A stretch of DNA of 64,000 nucleotides from Janibacter massiliensis (GTDB lineage: Bacteria; Actinomycetota; Actinomycetes; Actinomycetales; Dermatophilaceae), in contig NZ_LT985196.1 in NCBI RefSeq assembly GCF_900289115.1, forward strand, positions 1,532,825 through 1,596,824. Reading direction: 5' to 3'. Position 1 is the first letter of the stretch, and each line of letters opens with the position of its first letter. The notes under the pieces were generated by a model. The model did not search any database and had not been told where the DNA came from. It saw only the letters and a list, made by a program, of their open reading frames with translations. The position numbers and the translations under genes are program-made. Below, piece by piece: positions 9,426 to 18,522 of this stretch.

Positions 9426-9967
9426 CCCTCCCCGGGGAGAGCGAGGCGCGCTCGGCGATCGCGGCGCTGCAGCCGACGGGGCTGACCGTGGCGGTCGCCG
9501 AGTCGCTGACCGGTGGCCTCGTCGTCGGTGCGCTCACCACCGTCCCCGGTGCGTCGGCCGTCGTCCGCGGCGGGGTCGTCGCCTACGCGACGGACCTCAA
9601 GGCCTCGGTGCTCGGGGTCGATGCGGACCTGCTCGCAGAGCGCGGCCCGGTCGACGCCGAGGTCGCGCGGCAGATGGCCGCCGGGGTCGCGCACGCCCTG
9701 GGCGCCGACGTCGGGCTCGCCACGACCGGGGTCGCCGGCCCCGATCCGCAGGGAGCGGCGCCGGTCGGGAGGGTGCACATCGCGCTGGCCGGTGCCGGCG
9801 GCGGGCGGTCGCTCGTCCTCGACCTCGACGGCTCCCGGGAGGAGATCCGCGCCGAGACGGTGCGGCGCGTGCTCGTCCTGCTCGCCCAGGCGGCCCGCGC
9901 CGCGGCGCCGTCAGGGCCAAGGGGTACCGTTGAGGGGTCACGTCGACCGGAAGGAGGGCACCCATGA
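9422..9967 (+). CDS. cinA: CinA C-terminal domain protein (nicotinamide-nucleotide amidase)
   Basis: Stand-alone CinA amidohydrolase domain of 181 residues, expected to deamidate NMN in pyridine nucleotide salvage. Family landmarks are visible: [12 protein letters not shown] near residue 25, the [11 protein letters not shown] segment, and [11 protein letters not shown]. The N-terminal molybdopterin-binding-like (COG1058) domain of full CinA is absent, which is normal for this locus. It overlaps pgsA by ATGA at its start and clgR by ATGA at its end, so the three genes are probably one translationally coupled unit. The C-terminal 20 residues are variable and contain the clgR ribosome site. Confidence 0.9.
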   Translation: MTLPGESEARSAIAALQPTGLTVAVAESLTGGLVVGALTTVPGASAVVRGGVVAYATDLKASVLGVDADLLAERGPVDAEVARQMAAGVAHALGADVGLATTGVAGPDPQGAAPVGRVHIALAGAGGGRSLVLDLDGSREEIRAETVRRVLVLLAQAARAAAPSGPRGTVEGSRRPEGGHP

Positions 9968-10260
9968 CCGTTCTGCTGCGGACCGAGATCGGTGAGTCCC
10001 TCCGCGCCCACCGGCAAGAGCAGGGGCGGACCCTGCGTGACGTCTCCGCCGCGGCCCGGGTCTCGCTCGGGTACCTCAGCGAGATCGAGCGCGGCGAGAA
10101 GGAGGCGTCCTCGGAGCTGCTCGCCTCCGTCTGCCGAGCGCTCGACGTGCCGCTTCCGACGCTCCTGATCGACGTGGCGGGTCGGATCCGTCGCGCCGAG
10201 CTCGCGGCAGCACCCGTCCCGCTCCCGGTGGACCGGAAGAACGTCCGCACCGCCGCCTGA
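9964..10260 (+). CDS. clgR: ClgR-type helix-turn-helix transcriptional regulator
   Basis: Small Cro/CI-family DNA-binding protein of 98 residues. The HTH domain spans about residues 9-66 ([15 protein letters not shown], then [16 protein letters not shown]). Position immediately after cinA, with an ATGA overlap and GGAAGGAGGG upstream inside cinA, is the classical place of clgR. ClgR in corynebacteria and streptomycetes activates clp protease and stress genes; that role is from family knowledge. The C-terminal tail is Ala/Pro-rich. An inverted repeat lies 33 bases past the stop. Confidence 0.85.
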   Translation: MTVLLRTEIGESLRAHRQEQGRTLRDVSAAARVSLGYLSEIERGEKEASSELLASVCRALDVPLPTLLIDVAGRIRRAELAAAPVPLPVDRKNVRTAA

Positions 10261-10292
10261 CCTCCGCCTCCCCCGCAATTGCGCGCGCGACT

Positions 10293-10346
10293 GACATCTG
10301 CGCGCCGAATATCGCGCGCACCTGCACCAGATCACGCGCAGATGTC
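10293..10346. terminator. Long inverted repeat between convergent clgR and nei
   Basis: GACATCTGCGCG (10293-10304) and CGCGCAGATGTC (10335-10346) are perfect 12-bp arms around a 30-base interval. That interval itself contains GCGCG/CGCGC arms that could form a competing hairpin. Being between converging genes it may be a two-way terminator. The long loop makes this uncertain, and a protein-binding site is the alternative. The rest of 10261-10408 shows nothing else. Confidence 0.4.
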
Positions 10347-10408
10347 GGCCAGGGGTGACACCGCGATCAGGAGAAGTGGGCCGATCGCGCACGATCGGTA
10401 GCGGGCGG

Positions 10409-11269
10409 TCAGTAGCGACGGGCCCCGCTGCTCGGACCGCTGCCGAGCGGCCGCTGCGGTCGCCCGTCGTCCGTCGGGGCCAGGCCGCCCTGGCACGCCG
10501 GGCAGGAGAAGATCGTCCGCTCGCGCGGGGCGGTGCCGACCATCGCGACCCGCACCGTCGTGCCGCACCGACGGCAGGGCCTCCCCGACCGCGCATGCAC
10601 GTAGGCGTTCTGGCCGAGGCGGCGGATTCCCGTGCTGCTCTGGATCGCATGACCGACGGCGACGGTCATGAGCCGGTGGATGCGCTCGAGCACCCGGGCG
10701 AGGTCCTCCGCCGGCACGTCGTTGGCCGGGCGCCAGGGGAAGAGCCGCTCGACGAACAGCCCCTCGCTCGCCCAGAACGTGCCGATCCCGGCCACCACCC
10801 GCTGGTCGAGGAGAGCCTCCGCCACGGGGCGGGTGTCCCAGCGCAGCGTCGCGGCGATCCCGACGGCGTCGAAGGCGGGATCGAGCACGTCCGGACCCAG
10901 ATGCCCGACGACGGTGTCCTCGTCCGCGGTCCGCAGCAGCTCGGCAACCCCGAGCCGAAGGCCGAGCGCGGTCCACGCCTCCGTGGCCACGAGCGCCCGG
11001 ACGTCCCGCGATCGACCGGCGGACTCGGGCGACCCGGGGGCAGCGATCCGCCACTGCCCCTCCATCCGAAGGTGGGTGTGGAGGGTCCAGCCGGTATCCG
11101 TGCGGTGCAGCAGGTGCTTGCCCCGGCTCACGACCTCGGTGGTGGTCGATCCGAGCATCGGTGAGGCGTCCCGCTCGCCCCACCGCAGCTCGGCACGCTC
11201 GACGCGCGCACCGGCGAGCGCGGCGTGGAGCCGGTTCGCGGTGCGGCGGACGGTGTCACCCTCGGGCAC
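10409..11269 (-). CDS. nei: Fpg/Nei family DNA glycosylase (endonuclease VIII)
   Basis: Base-excision repair glycosylase/AP lyase for oxidised bases. The 286 residues start MPEGDTVRR; after Met removal the Pro would be the catalytic nucleophile and Glu3 the general acid. EGD rather than ELPE favours Nei over Fpg. The helix-two-turn-helix region contains GIGTFWASEG, and a zinc finger follows (CRRCG, then CPAC). The last 25 residues are variable. GTG 11269 has GGAGGTGA just upstream, overlapping the end of lhr. The lhr-nei pair is also adjacent in Mycobacterium tuberculosis, so the linkage is conserved. Confidence 0.9.
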   Translation of the reverse strand: MPEGDTVRRTANRLHAALAGARVERAELRWGERDASPMLGSTTTEVVSRGKHLLHRTDTGWTLHTHLRMEGQWRIAAPGSPESAGRSRDVRALVATEAWTALGLRLGVAELLRTADEDTVVGHLGPDVLDPAFDAVGIAATLRWDTRPVAEALLDQRVVAGIGTFWASEGLFVERLFPWRPANDVPAEDLARVLERIHRLMTVAVGHAIQSSTGIRRLGQNAYVHARSGRPCRRCGTTVRVAMVGTAPRERTIFSCPACQGGLAPTDDGRPQRPLGSGPSSGARRY

Positions 11270-11272
11270 GGG

Positions 11273-14200
11273 TCACCTCCGCAGGCGCAGACCACGCGGG
11301 GTCATGTGGAAACCGGCGTCCTGGAGCGCGGTGACGAGCGGGTGGTTCGAACCGAGCAACCGATCCCCGTCCGCCTTCTCCACCGTGAGGCGTCCGAGCG
11401 CGCCGCGCTGGACGGCGGCGGCCAGGCCCTTGGCAGCGGACGAGAGCACGTCGCCGTCCTCGGACCACGAGAGGAAGGTCCGTCCGCCGCGCTCGACGTA
11501 GAGGACGAGCGCGCCGTCGACGAGGACGACGAGCGCGCCGGCCTTCCTGCCGGGCTGGTGCCCCTTCGTCCCCTCCGACGTCTCCGCGCGCGCGGGCCAC
11601 GGCAGCGCCGCGCCGAAGGGGTTGGCGGGGTCGGTCGCGGCGAGGACGAGCGCCTCCGGGGTGGTCGGTCCGGTCGCAGCCGGTGTGCTCGACCACGGAT
11701 CGGGCTCGGGGGCCGGTGCCGCGCGGCCGGCAGCCCGGAGCCGGTCGACCGCCCCGGTCGTCGCGAACTGGGAGGCCCCGAGGGACTCGACGAAGTACCC
11801 ACGCCGGACGTGCCCGGCCTCCTCGGCCGCCGCGAGCACCCGGTAGACGGCCGAGAATCCGCCGCTGACCTCCTCGGCGACCACGGCGGGGCGGGTGACG
11901 ACACCGTGCCGGTCGAGCAGGCCCTCGGCGAGCGCGTGCGCCCGCACGGTCGGGTCCGGCTCGAGATCGGGCAGCCGCAGCCAACGACCGGCGACCCGGG
12001 GCGGCCCGGCCGTCGGGATCGGCGCGGTGCCGAGCACGGGTCGGCGGGCACCGAGCGAGGCGCGGCCGCCGTACCGCGTCCGCGCGGTGGGCTTCCTCGT
12101 GCTCCTGTGCGCGGTGCGACCGGTCGACGTGAGGGCGCGCAGGCCGACGAGCGAGTCCCCGGTGACGGCGCCGCGCCACACGAGGCCCCAGAGCACGTCG
12201 GCCACGGCGTCGTCCGTGGCGCTCTCGTGGTCGGCTCGGACGAGCTCGAGCAGCCGCCGGAACGGGAAGGCACCCCCGTTGTCCAGGGCGCCGAGCAGGA
12301 GCGTGCCGGTCTCGTCGAGGTCGTCGAGGTCGGGACTGGCGAGGGTCAGGGGAGCGGTGTCGGCGAGGTGCAGGCTGATCCAGCCGTCGTCACCGGGGAG
12401 CGATCCGGCGCCCGCCCACAGCACCTCGCCGGTCGCCATGGCCTCGTCGAGGAGCGCAGGGGCGTAGTCGCGCAGCCGCGTGGGCAGGACGAGGGTCTCG
12501 AGCGCGCTCGCGGGCAGGCGGGCGCCGGCCAGCTGCTCGACCACCCGGAGCAGGCCGTCGTGCCCGCGCAGGGGTGCCGGGGTCGAGGGGGCGACGACCC
12601 CCTGCCACGCGGGCAGGAAGCGGGCGAGCTCGCGCTGCGGGACAGGCTCGACCTCGTGGCGCAGGGCGGCGAGGGAGCGGCGACGCAGCGTACGCAGGAC
12701 CTCGGCGTCGCAGAACTCCCCGCCGTGGCCCCCGCACGCGGCGGGAAGGAGGTCCCCCTCGACGATCCGCCCGGACTGCTCCAGCCGGCGCAGGGCGTCC
12801 CGGGCGACCGCCTCGCCGACGCCCCACCAACGGGCGAGGTCGGCGACGGCGAACGGGACGTGCGTTCGGGCGAACCGCGCGACGAGGTCACCCAGGGGGT
12901 CCTCGACGGGCTCGAGAAAGACGTCGGGCAGGCCGGGTGGGAGCGAGACACCCAGGGCGTCGCGCAGTCGGGCGGCGTCCTCGACGACGGCCCACCGGCG
13001 CTCCCCGCCGATCCCCACCTCGATCACCCGGCGCTGCTCGGCGAGCCCCGCCAGCAGCTCGGCCGCGGCCGACTCGTCGATCCCCTCGACGCTCCGCGCG
13101 GCGACGCCACCCACGGGCAACGGTCCGAGCACCCGCAGCAGGTCGACGACGTCCTCGGAATCCCGGGCCGCACGCTCCGGGACGAGGCGCTGCAGCTCGG
13201 CCGCAGTCCTCTCGACCGCCTCGACGTCGAGGAGATCGGCGAGCGACAGCTGCCCGCCCCGGCCCAGAAGGTCGGCCAGCAAGCCGGGGTCGAGCGACAG
13301 CGCGGCCGCGCGCCGCTCGGCCAGGGGGGTGTCGCCCTCGTAGAGGAACTGGGCGACGTACCCGAACATGAGCGACCGCGCGAAGGGGGAGGGCTGTGCG
13401 GACTCGACGTCGACGAGCTGCACCTCCCGCGACGCGATCCGTTCCATGAGGGCGACGAGTGCCGGCACGTCGAAGACGTCCTGCATCACCTCGCGGACGG
13501 TCTCGAGGATGATCGGGAACGAGGCGAACCGGCTGGCCACCTCGAGCAGCTGCGTGGCCCGCTGCCGCTGCTGCCACAGCGGCTGGCGGCGGTCCGGCCG
13601 ACGGCGGGGGAGCAGCAGCGCCCGCGCGGCGCACTCGCGGAACCGGCTGGCGAAGAGGGCCGACCCGCCGACCTGGTCGGTGACGAGGTCGTGGACCTCG
13701 GCGGGGTCGAGCCGGACGACCTCGAGGACCTCGGCCCCGACCGCTCCCGCGCGGTCCTCGTCCCACTCCATGTCGGGCAGCCGCAGGACGATCCCATCGT
13801 CCCCGTGCATCGCCTGGACGTCGATGCCGAAGCGCTCCCGCATCCGCGCCGAGATCGCCAGCGCCCACGGGGCGTGGACCTGCCCGCCGAACGGGGAGTG
13901 GATCGCGACGCGCCAGTCGCCGATCTCGTCGCGGAAGCGCTCGACGACGATCGTCCGGTCGTCCGGGACGTGCCGCGTGGCCTCCTTCTGCTCGCCGAGG
14001 TAGGACAGGAGGTTGTCGGTGGCCCACTCGTCCAGGCCCGCGGCGCGCACCCGGTCCCGGGCACGGGCCTGCGGTGCGGCGGCGACCTCGCGGACGAACG
14101 CGCCGAGCGCCGCGCCGAGCTCCGCGCGGCGGCCGAGCTGGTCGCCGTGCCAGAACGGGAGCTTGCCGGGCTGCCCCGGTGCGGGCGAGACGAGGACGCG

Positions 14201-15940
14201 GTCGTGGGTGATGTCCTCGATCCGCCACGAGCTCGTGCCGAGGGTGAAGACGTCCCCGACGCGCGACTCGTAGACCATCTCCTCGTCGAGCTCGCCGACC
14301 CGCCGCCCGGTGCCCTCACCGGCGAGGAAGACGCCGTAGAGGCCGCGGTCGGGGATCGTGCCGCCGCTGGTCACGGCGAGGCGCTGGGCCCCCCGGCGCC
14401 CGCTGAGGGTGCCGGTGACGCGGTCCCAGACGATGCGCGGGCGCAGCTCGGCGAACTCGTCCGAGGGGTACCGGCCTGCGAGCATGTCGAGCGTCGCGTG
14501 GAGCAGCGGGGTCGGCAGGGACGCCCACGGAGCGGCGCGCCGGACGAGTCCCTCGAGGTCGTCGAGCCCCCAGTCGTCCATCGCGCACATCGCGACGACG
14601 TGCTGGGCCAGGACGTCGAGGGGGTTGGTCGGGACCGCGATCGACTCGATGTCGCCGCTGCGCATCCGCTCGACGACGACGGCCGACTGGACGAGGTCGC
14701 CGCGGAACTTCGGCATGACGACGCCGCGGCTCACCGCCCCGACCTGGTGGCCCGCGCGGCCGACGCGCTGCAGCCCTGAGGCCACCGACGGCGGCGACTC
14801 GATCTGGATGACGAGGTCGATCGCGCCCATGTCGATCCCGAGCTCGAGGCTGCTCGTCGCGACGACGCACGGCAGCCGCCCCGACTTCAGGGCCTCCTCG
14901 ATCTCGGCGCGCTGGTCCTTGCTCACCGACCCGTGGTGCGCGCGGGCGAGGACCGCGGCCACCGGGTCGCGGGCGTCGGTCTCGGCCTCGGGGTCCGGCG
15001 CCGTCCGCTCGGCCCAGATCTCGTTGAGCCGGGTCGTGAGGCGCTCGGCGAGCCGGCGGGAGTTGACGAAGACGAGGGTCGAGCGCTGCTGCGCGACGAG
15101 GTCGACGATCCGTTCCTCGACGTGCGGCCAGATCGACGCGCGCGGCAGCTCGCCCGCGGCGGCGCCGGACAGGTCGCCCGTGGTGTCCCCGAGGTCCGCG
15201 AGGTCGGGCACGGGCACGACGACGTCGAGATCCCACTCCTTCGTCGACGGCGGCCGGATCGTCTCCACCGGCCGGCCTCCGGCGAGGTAGCGGGCGACCT
15301 CCTCGATGGGGCGGACCGTCGCGGACAGGCCGATCCGCTGCGTCGGTCGCTCGAGCATCGCGTCGAGCCGCTCGAGGGACAGCGCGAGGTGGGCGCCGCG
15401 CTTGGTCCCGGCGAGGGCGTGGATCTCGTCGACGATCACCGTCTCGACGCCACGCAGGGACTCGCGCGCCTGCGAGGTGAGCAGGAGGAACAGGCTCTCG
15501 GGGGTGGTGATGAGGACGTCGCTCGGCGCCTTGGCGAAGGCGCGTCGGTCGGCGGCCGGCGTGTCTCCCGAGCGGATGGACACGGTGACGTCCGGTGCCG
15601 GCAGACCGAGACGGTCGGCGGCGTGACCGATGCCGACGAGCGGGGAGCGGAGGTTGCGCTCGACGTCGACCGCGAGGGCCTTGAGCGGCGAGACGTAGAG
15701 GACCCGGCACCGGGCGAGCGGATCTTCCGGGGCCGACGCGCTCGCGAGCCGGTCGAGGGCCCAGAGGAAGGCCGAGAGGGTCTTGCCCGACCCGGTGGGC
15801 GCGACCACGAGCGCGTGGCTGCCGGAGCTGATGGCGCGCCACGCGCCCTCCTGCGCCGGGGTGGGTGCGGCGAAGCTGCTCTCGAACCACGCCCGGGTGG
15901 CGGGGGAGAAGCGGTCGAGGACCTCGTTCGCTGCGGGCAT
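11273..15940 (-). CDS. lhr: ATP-dependent helicase Lhr
   Basis: Large superfamily 2 DNA helicase implicated in DNA repair. At 1555 residues it is full length for actinobacterial Lhr. Walker A APTGSGKT is at residues 47-54 and the DEIH box at 171-174. RecA-like domains, the Lhr-specific winged-helix and beta-barrel core, and a long C-terminal extension follow. The start MPAANEVLDRF is typical. Three bases separate its stop from nei, so the two are cotranscribed. Long open frames on the opposite strand (for example 11225-14779) are compositional shadows of this gene. Confidence 0.96.
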   Translation of the reverse strand: MPAANEVLDRFSPATRAWFESSFAAPTPAQEGAWRAISSGSHALVVAPTGSGKTLSAFLWALDRLASASAPEDPLARCRVLYVSPLKALAVDVERNLRSPLVGIGHAADRLGLPAPDVTVSIRSGDTPAADRRAFAKAPSDVLITTPESLFLLLTSQARESLRGVETVIVDEIHALAGTKRGAHLALSLERLDAMLERPTQRIGLSATVRPIEEVARYLAGGRPVETIRPPSTKEWDLDVVVPVPDLADLGDTTGDLSGAAAGELPRASIWPHVEERIVDLVAQQRSTLVFVNSRRLAERLTTRLNEIWAERTAPDPEAETDARDPVAAVLARAHHGSVSKDQRAEIEEALKSGRLPCVVATSSLELGIDMGAIDLVIQIESPPSVASGLQRVGRAGHQVGAVSRGVVMPKFRGDLVQSAVVVERMRSGDIESIAVPTNPLDVLAQHVVAMCAMDDWGLDDLEGLVRRAAPWASLPTPLLHATLDMLAGRYPSDEFAELRPRIVWDRVTGTLSGRRGAQRLAVTSGGTIPDRGLYGVFLAGEGTGRRVGELDEEMVYESRVGDVFTLGTSSWRIEDITHDRVLVSPAPGQPGKLPFWHGDQLGRRAELGAALGAFVREVAAAPQARARDRVRAAGLDEWATDNLLSYLGEQKEATRHVPDDRTIVVERFRDEIGDWRVAIHSPFGGQVHAPWALAISARMRERFGIDVQAMHGDDGIVLRLPDMEWDEDRAGAVGAEVLEVVRLDPAEVHDLVTDQVGGSALFASRFRECAARALLLPRRRPDRRQPLWQQRQRATQLLEVASRFASFPIILETVREVMQDVFDVPALVALMERIASREVQLVDVESAQPSPFARSLMFGYVAQFLYEGDTPLAERRAAALSLDPGLLADLLGRGGQLSLADLLDVEAVERTAAELQRLVPERAARDSEDVVDLLRVLGPLPVGGVAARSVEGIDESAAAELLAGLAEQRRVIEVGIGGERRWAVVEDAARLRDALGVSLPPGLPDVFLEPVEDPLGDLVARFARTHVPFAVADLARWWGVGEAVARDALRRLEQSGRIVEGDLLPAACGGHGGEFCDAEVLRTLRRRSLAALRHEVEPVPQRELARFLPAWQGVVAPSTPAPLRGHDGLLRVVEQLAGARLPASALETLVLPTRLRDYAPALLDEAMATGEVLWAGAGSLPGDDGWISLHLADTAPLTLASPDLDDLDETGTLLLGALDNGGAFPFRRLLELVRADHESATDDAVADVLWGLVWRGAVTGDSLVGLRALTSTGRTAHRSTRKPTARTRYGGRASLGARRPVLGTAPIPTAGPPRVAGRWLRLPDLEPDPTVRAHALAEGLLDRHGVVTRPAVVAEEVSGGFSAVYRVLAAAEEAGHVRRGYFVESLGASQFATTGAVDRLRAAGRAAPAPEPDPWSSTPAATGPTTPEALVLAATDPANPFGAALPWPARAETSEGTKGHQPGRKAGALVVLVDGALVLYVERGGRTFLSWSEDGDVLSSAAKGLAAAVQRGALGRLTVEKADGDRLLGSNHPLVTALQDAGFHMTPRGLRLRR

Positions 15941-15988
15941 GGTCGGACTAGGGTGCCACCTCCGCCCGTCAACCTGGCGCGGTGCAGG

Positions 15989-16525
15989 TCAGCGGCGCTC
16001 GTCCGGGGCGATCCGCAGGACGTCGAGGGTGGTCGCGAGCGAGTCGTACTGGCCGACGAGCATGACGAGCTCCAGCGACTCCCGCTCGCTCGTCACCCCG
16101 CGCAGCCTGGCCCAGGTCGGGTCCGCGAGGTCCCTCGTCCGGACGAGCTCGAGGGCGCACTCGCGCAGCACCGCCTCGCGGTGCGTCAGCGACGACGGGG
16201 CGTCGCCCCCGACGAGGAGGTCGATCTCGTCCGCGGTCAGGCCGGCCCGGCGGCCGAGGACGCGGTGGTGGGCCGTCTCGTAGGCGTTGCCGCGTTCCGT
16301 CGCGACGGTGAGGATGACGAGCTCGGACTCACGCCGGGCGAGCGCGCCGTACGGCATGAGCCGGGCCGAGAAGTGCAGCCAGCCCCAGAACAGACCGCGA
16401 CCACGGCCGAGGGTGGTGAAGATCGCCGGCGGCCCGGTCTGGGTGACACGACCGGCGACCCGGGCGAAGGCCCACGCCAGCGGGCCGGTCTCCCGCATCC
16501 CGCCCGGCGCGATCCGCGCGCTCAC
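15989..16525 (-). CDS. Carboxymuconolactone decarboxylase family protein
   Basis: AhpD/CMD-like protein of 178 residues. The helix motif is ETAHHRVLGRRAGL (about residues 83-96). The CxxC redox pair of true AhpD is missing, so peroxidase activity is doubtful and the exact reaction is unknown. GTG 16525 overlaps the stop of the upstream SDR (GTGA), suggesting the two proteins are made together. It lies 48 bases upstream of the lhr end on the same strand, and lhr itself starts at 15940. Confidence 0.8.
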   Translation of the reverse strand: MSARIAPGGMRETGPLAWAFARVAGRVTQTGPPAIFTTLGRGRGLFWGWLHFSARLMPYGALARRESELVILTVATERGNAYETAHHRVLGRRAGLTADEIDLLVGGDAPSSLTHREAVLRECALELVRTRDLADPTWARLRGVTSERESLELVMLVGQYDSLATTLDVLRIAPDERR

Positions 16526-17427
16526 GACGGGTCGCCCGGACGGTGGGTCGGTTGCGGGGTCGTGTAGTCGACGACCTCCTCACGTGCCCGGGCGAGCGCG
16601 TCGGGGAGCGCGGGGAACCGCTTGAGCTCGACGACCCGCTGGGCGAGCGCGCGCAGCGGGACCAGCGGGCCCACCCATCCCGGCGCGGTCACCGTGCGCG
16701 ACCGCCGGGCGATCCCGCGGATGACGGCGTCGACGCCCTTCTGCAGGGGGGCGACCCCGGTCGGGTGCCTGCCTTCCGTGAGCAGGTGCCCGGCCTCGGT
16801 ACCGAACCCGCGGCTCGTCATGTCCGTGTCGAGCTCGGCGAAGTAGGCGACGCCGACACCGACCCCGTCGGGACGCAGCTCCTGCCGCAGGCTGTTGCCG
16901 ATGGCCTCGACGCCCGCCTTGCTCGCGGAGTACGCGGCCATGAGCGGCAGGTGGATGGCCGCACCGAGCGAGGAGACGAGCAGGACGTACCCACCGGGCC
17001 GGGTGAGATGCGGATCGGCGGCCCGGACGGTGTACGCCGCGCCGAGGGTGTTGACGCGCAGGTGCGTCTCGAGGATCCCGTCGGGTCCGCCCAGGACCGG
17101 CATCTGGCGGGCGATCCCGGCATTGGCGACGACGACGTCGAGCCCGCCGAGCTCGGCGACGAGCTCGTCGACGGCCTGCCGGACGGCCGCGGCGTCGGAG
17201 ACGTCGCACTCGCGCCACGGGCCACCGACGCGCTCTGCCGTCGCCGCGAGGAGCTCGGGCTCGAGGCCGAGGACGGCGACGCGCGCGCCGTGAGCGGCGA
17301 GCCGTTCGGCGACGGCGGCTCCGATCCCGCGCGCCGCGCCGGTGACGAGGACCCGCTGTCCGGCGAGGGAGGCGAGGTCGCGGTCCCGAGGAGCACGACG
17401 GGGACGGAGGACGGCACGCGGGTTCAT
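16522..17427 (-). CDS. Short-chain dehydrogenase/reductase
   Basis: NAD(P)-dependent oxidoreductase of the classical SDR family, 301 residues. The cofactor motif is TGAARGIG, NAG follows, and the catalytic YSASK is preceded by the Ser of LLVSSLG. Substrate cannot be told. A C-terminal extension of about 60 residues is hydrophobic and resembles membrane-associated SDRs of lipid metabolism. ATG 17427 is chosen because TAACGT lies 7 nt upstream (17435-17440), the leaderless spacing seen elsewhere in the window. An in-frame GTG at 17445 is the alternative. The stop is coupled to the CMD-like gene. Confidence 0.83.
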   Translation of the reverse strand: MNPRAVLRPRRAPRDRDLASLAGQRVLVTGAARGIGAAVAERLAAHGARVAVLGLEPELLAATAERVGGPWRECDVSDAAAVRQAVDELVAELGGLDVVVANAGIARQMPVLGGPDGILETHLRVNTLGAAYTVRAADPHLTRPGGYVLLVSSLGAAIHLPLMAAYSASKAGVEAIGNSLRQELRPDGVGVGVAYFAELDTDMTSRGFGTEAGHLLTEGRHPTGVAPLQKGVDAVIRGIARRSRTVTAPGWVGPLVPLRALAQRVVELKRFPALPDALARAREEVVDYTTPQPTHRPGDPS

Positions 17428-17475
17428 GGGGCGGACGTTACTCACGGGTCACCAAGAGCGCAGCCCCGTTCGAGT

Positions 17476-18522
17476 TCAGGTCGCCGGTTGCTGCTGGGTG
17501 ATGCAGTGGATGCCGCCGCCGCGCGCGTACAGCGGACGGGCGTCGACCCCGACGACCTCTCGGTCGGGGTAGGCCTCGCGCAGGACCGCGAGCGCCCGCT
17601 CGTCGTTCGGGTCGTCGAACGTGCACGCGACGACCCCGCCGTTGCACACGAGGTGGTTGACGTACGACCAGTCGACCGGGCCCTCGTCGTCGTGGGTGGC
17701 GTGGGGTGCGGGGAGCCGCACGATCTCGAACGGGTTTCCGTCCGCGTCGGCGGCATCCGTGAGCACGGCCTCGATCTCCCGGCAGACGGCGTGGTCGGGG
17801 TGCGACTCGTCCTCCTGCCAGTGCAGGAGGACCCGGCCGGTCGGGGTGAAGCACGCGACGATGTCGACGTGCCCGCGGGTGCCGAGCTCGCCGTAGTCCC
17901 GGGTCAGGCCGCGGGGGAGCCACACGCACGTCCGCACGCCGATCGTCCGGGCGAGCTCCTCCTCGACCCCGGCCTCGTCCATCTGCGGGTTGCGGCCGGG
18001 GTCGAGCTGGACGGTCCGGGTGACGAGCGCCGTGCCGCGCCCGTCCACGTGGAAGCCGCCGCCCTCGTTGACCATGGGGGAGCCGACGATCCGCGCAGCT
18101 GCTGCCGCGGCGACCGTCTCGGCGATCGCCGCGTCCTTGGCCCACGTCGCCCACGACTGTGCGCCCCACCCGTTGAACACCCAGTCGACCGCGCCGAGGC
18201 TGCCGTCGTCCCCGACGACGAACGACGGACCGATGTCCCGCATCCACGCATCGTCCAGGGGCGCCTCGAGGAGCGAGACCGGGTGTGCCGTCGCCCCGTC
18301 GAGGCCGTCGGCGAGCCACGTACGGGCGACATCCGTCGCACCCGGATCCACGACCACCGTCACCGGCTCGAAGCGAGCCACCGCGAGGGCGACCTGCGAC
18401 CACGTCCGACGGGCCTCGTCGGCCTCGTTCTCGGTGTCGCCGAGGGTGTAGCCCGCCGAGGGCCACGCCAGCCACGTGCGCTCGTGCCGGTCCCACTCGG
18501 CCGGCATCCGCCAGGTCGTCAT
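17476..18522 (-). CDS. aguA: Agmatine deiminase
   Basis: Converts agmatine to N-carbamoylputrescine and ammonia, the first step of the agmatine route to putrescine. The 348 residues match the porphyromonas-type peptidyl-arginine deiminase fold: WMRDIGPSFV near residue 95, NEGGGFHVDGRG with the catalytic histidine, and GGGIHC with the catalytic Cys340 near the C-terminus. ATG 18522 overlaps the stop of aguB as ATGA. Product and substrate follow from the family and from the adjacent amidase that would use its product. Confidence 0.93.
   Translation of the reverse strand: MTTWRMPAEWDRHERTWLAWPSAGYTLGDTENEADEARRTWSQVALAVARFEPVTVVVDPGATDVARTWLADGLDGATAHPVSLLEAPLDDAWMRDIGPSFVVGDDGSLGAVDWVFNGWGAQSWATWAKDAAIAETVAAAAAARIVGSPMVNEGGGFHVDGRGTALVTRTVQLDPGRNPQMDEAGVEEELARTIGVRTCVWLPRGLTRDYGELGTRGHVDIVACFTPTGRVLLHWQEDESHPDHAVCREIEAVLTDAADADGNPFEIVRLPAPHATHDDEGPVDWSYVNHLVCNGGVVACTFDDPNDERALAVLREAYPDREVVGVDARPLYARGGGIHCITQQQPAT

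Noticed and set aside
11225..14779. Very long plus-strand open frame opposite lhr
   Set aside because: It has an Arg/Gly/Glu-rich composition typical of antisense frames in high-GC coding DNA, no recognisable motif, and lhr on the other strand is full-length and conserved.
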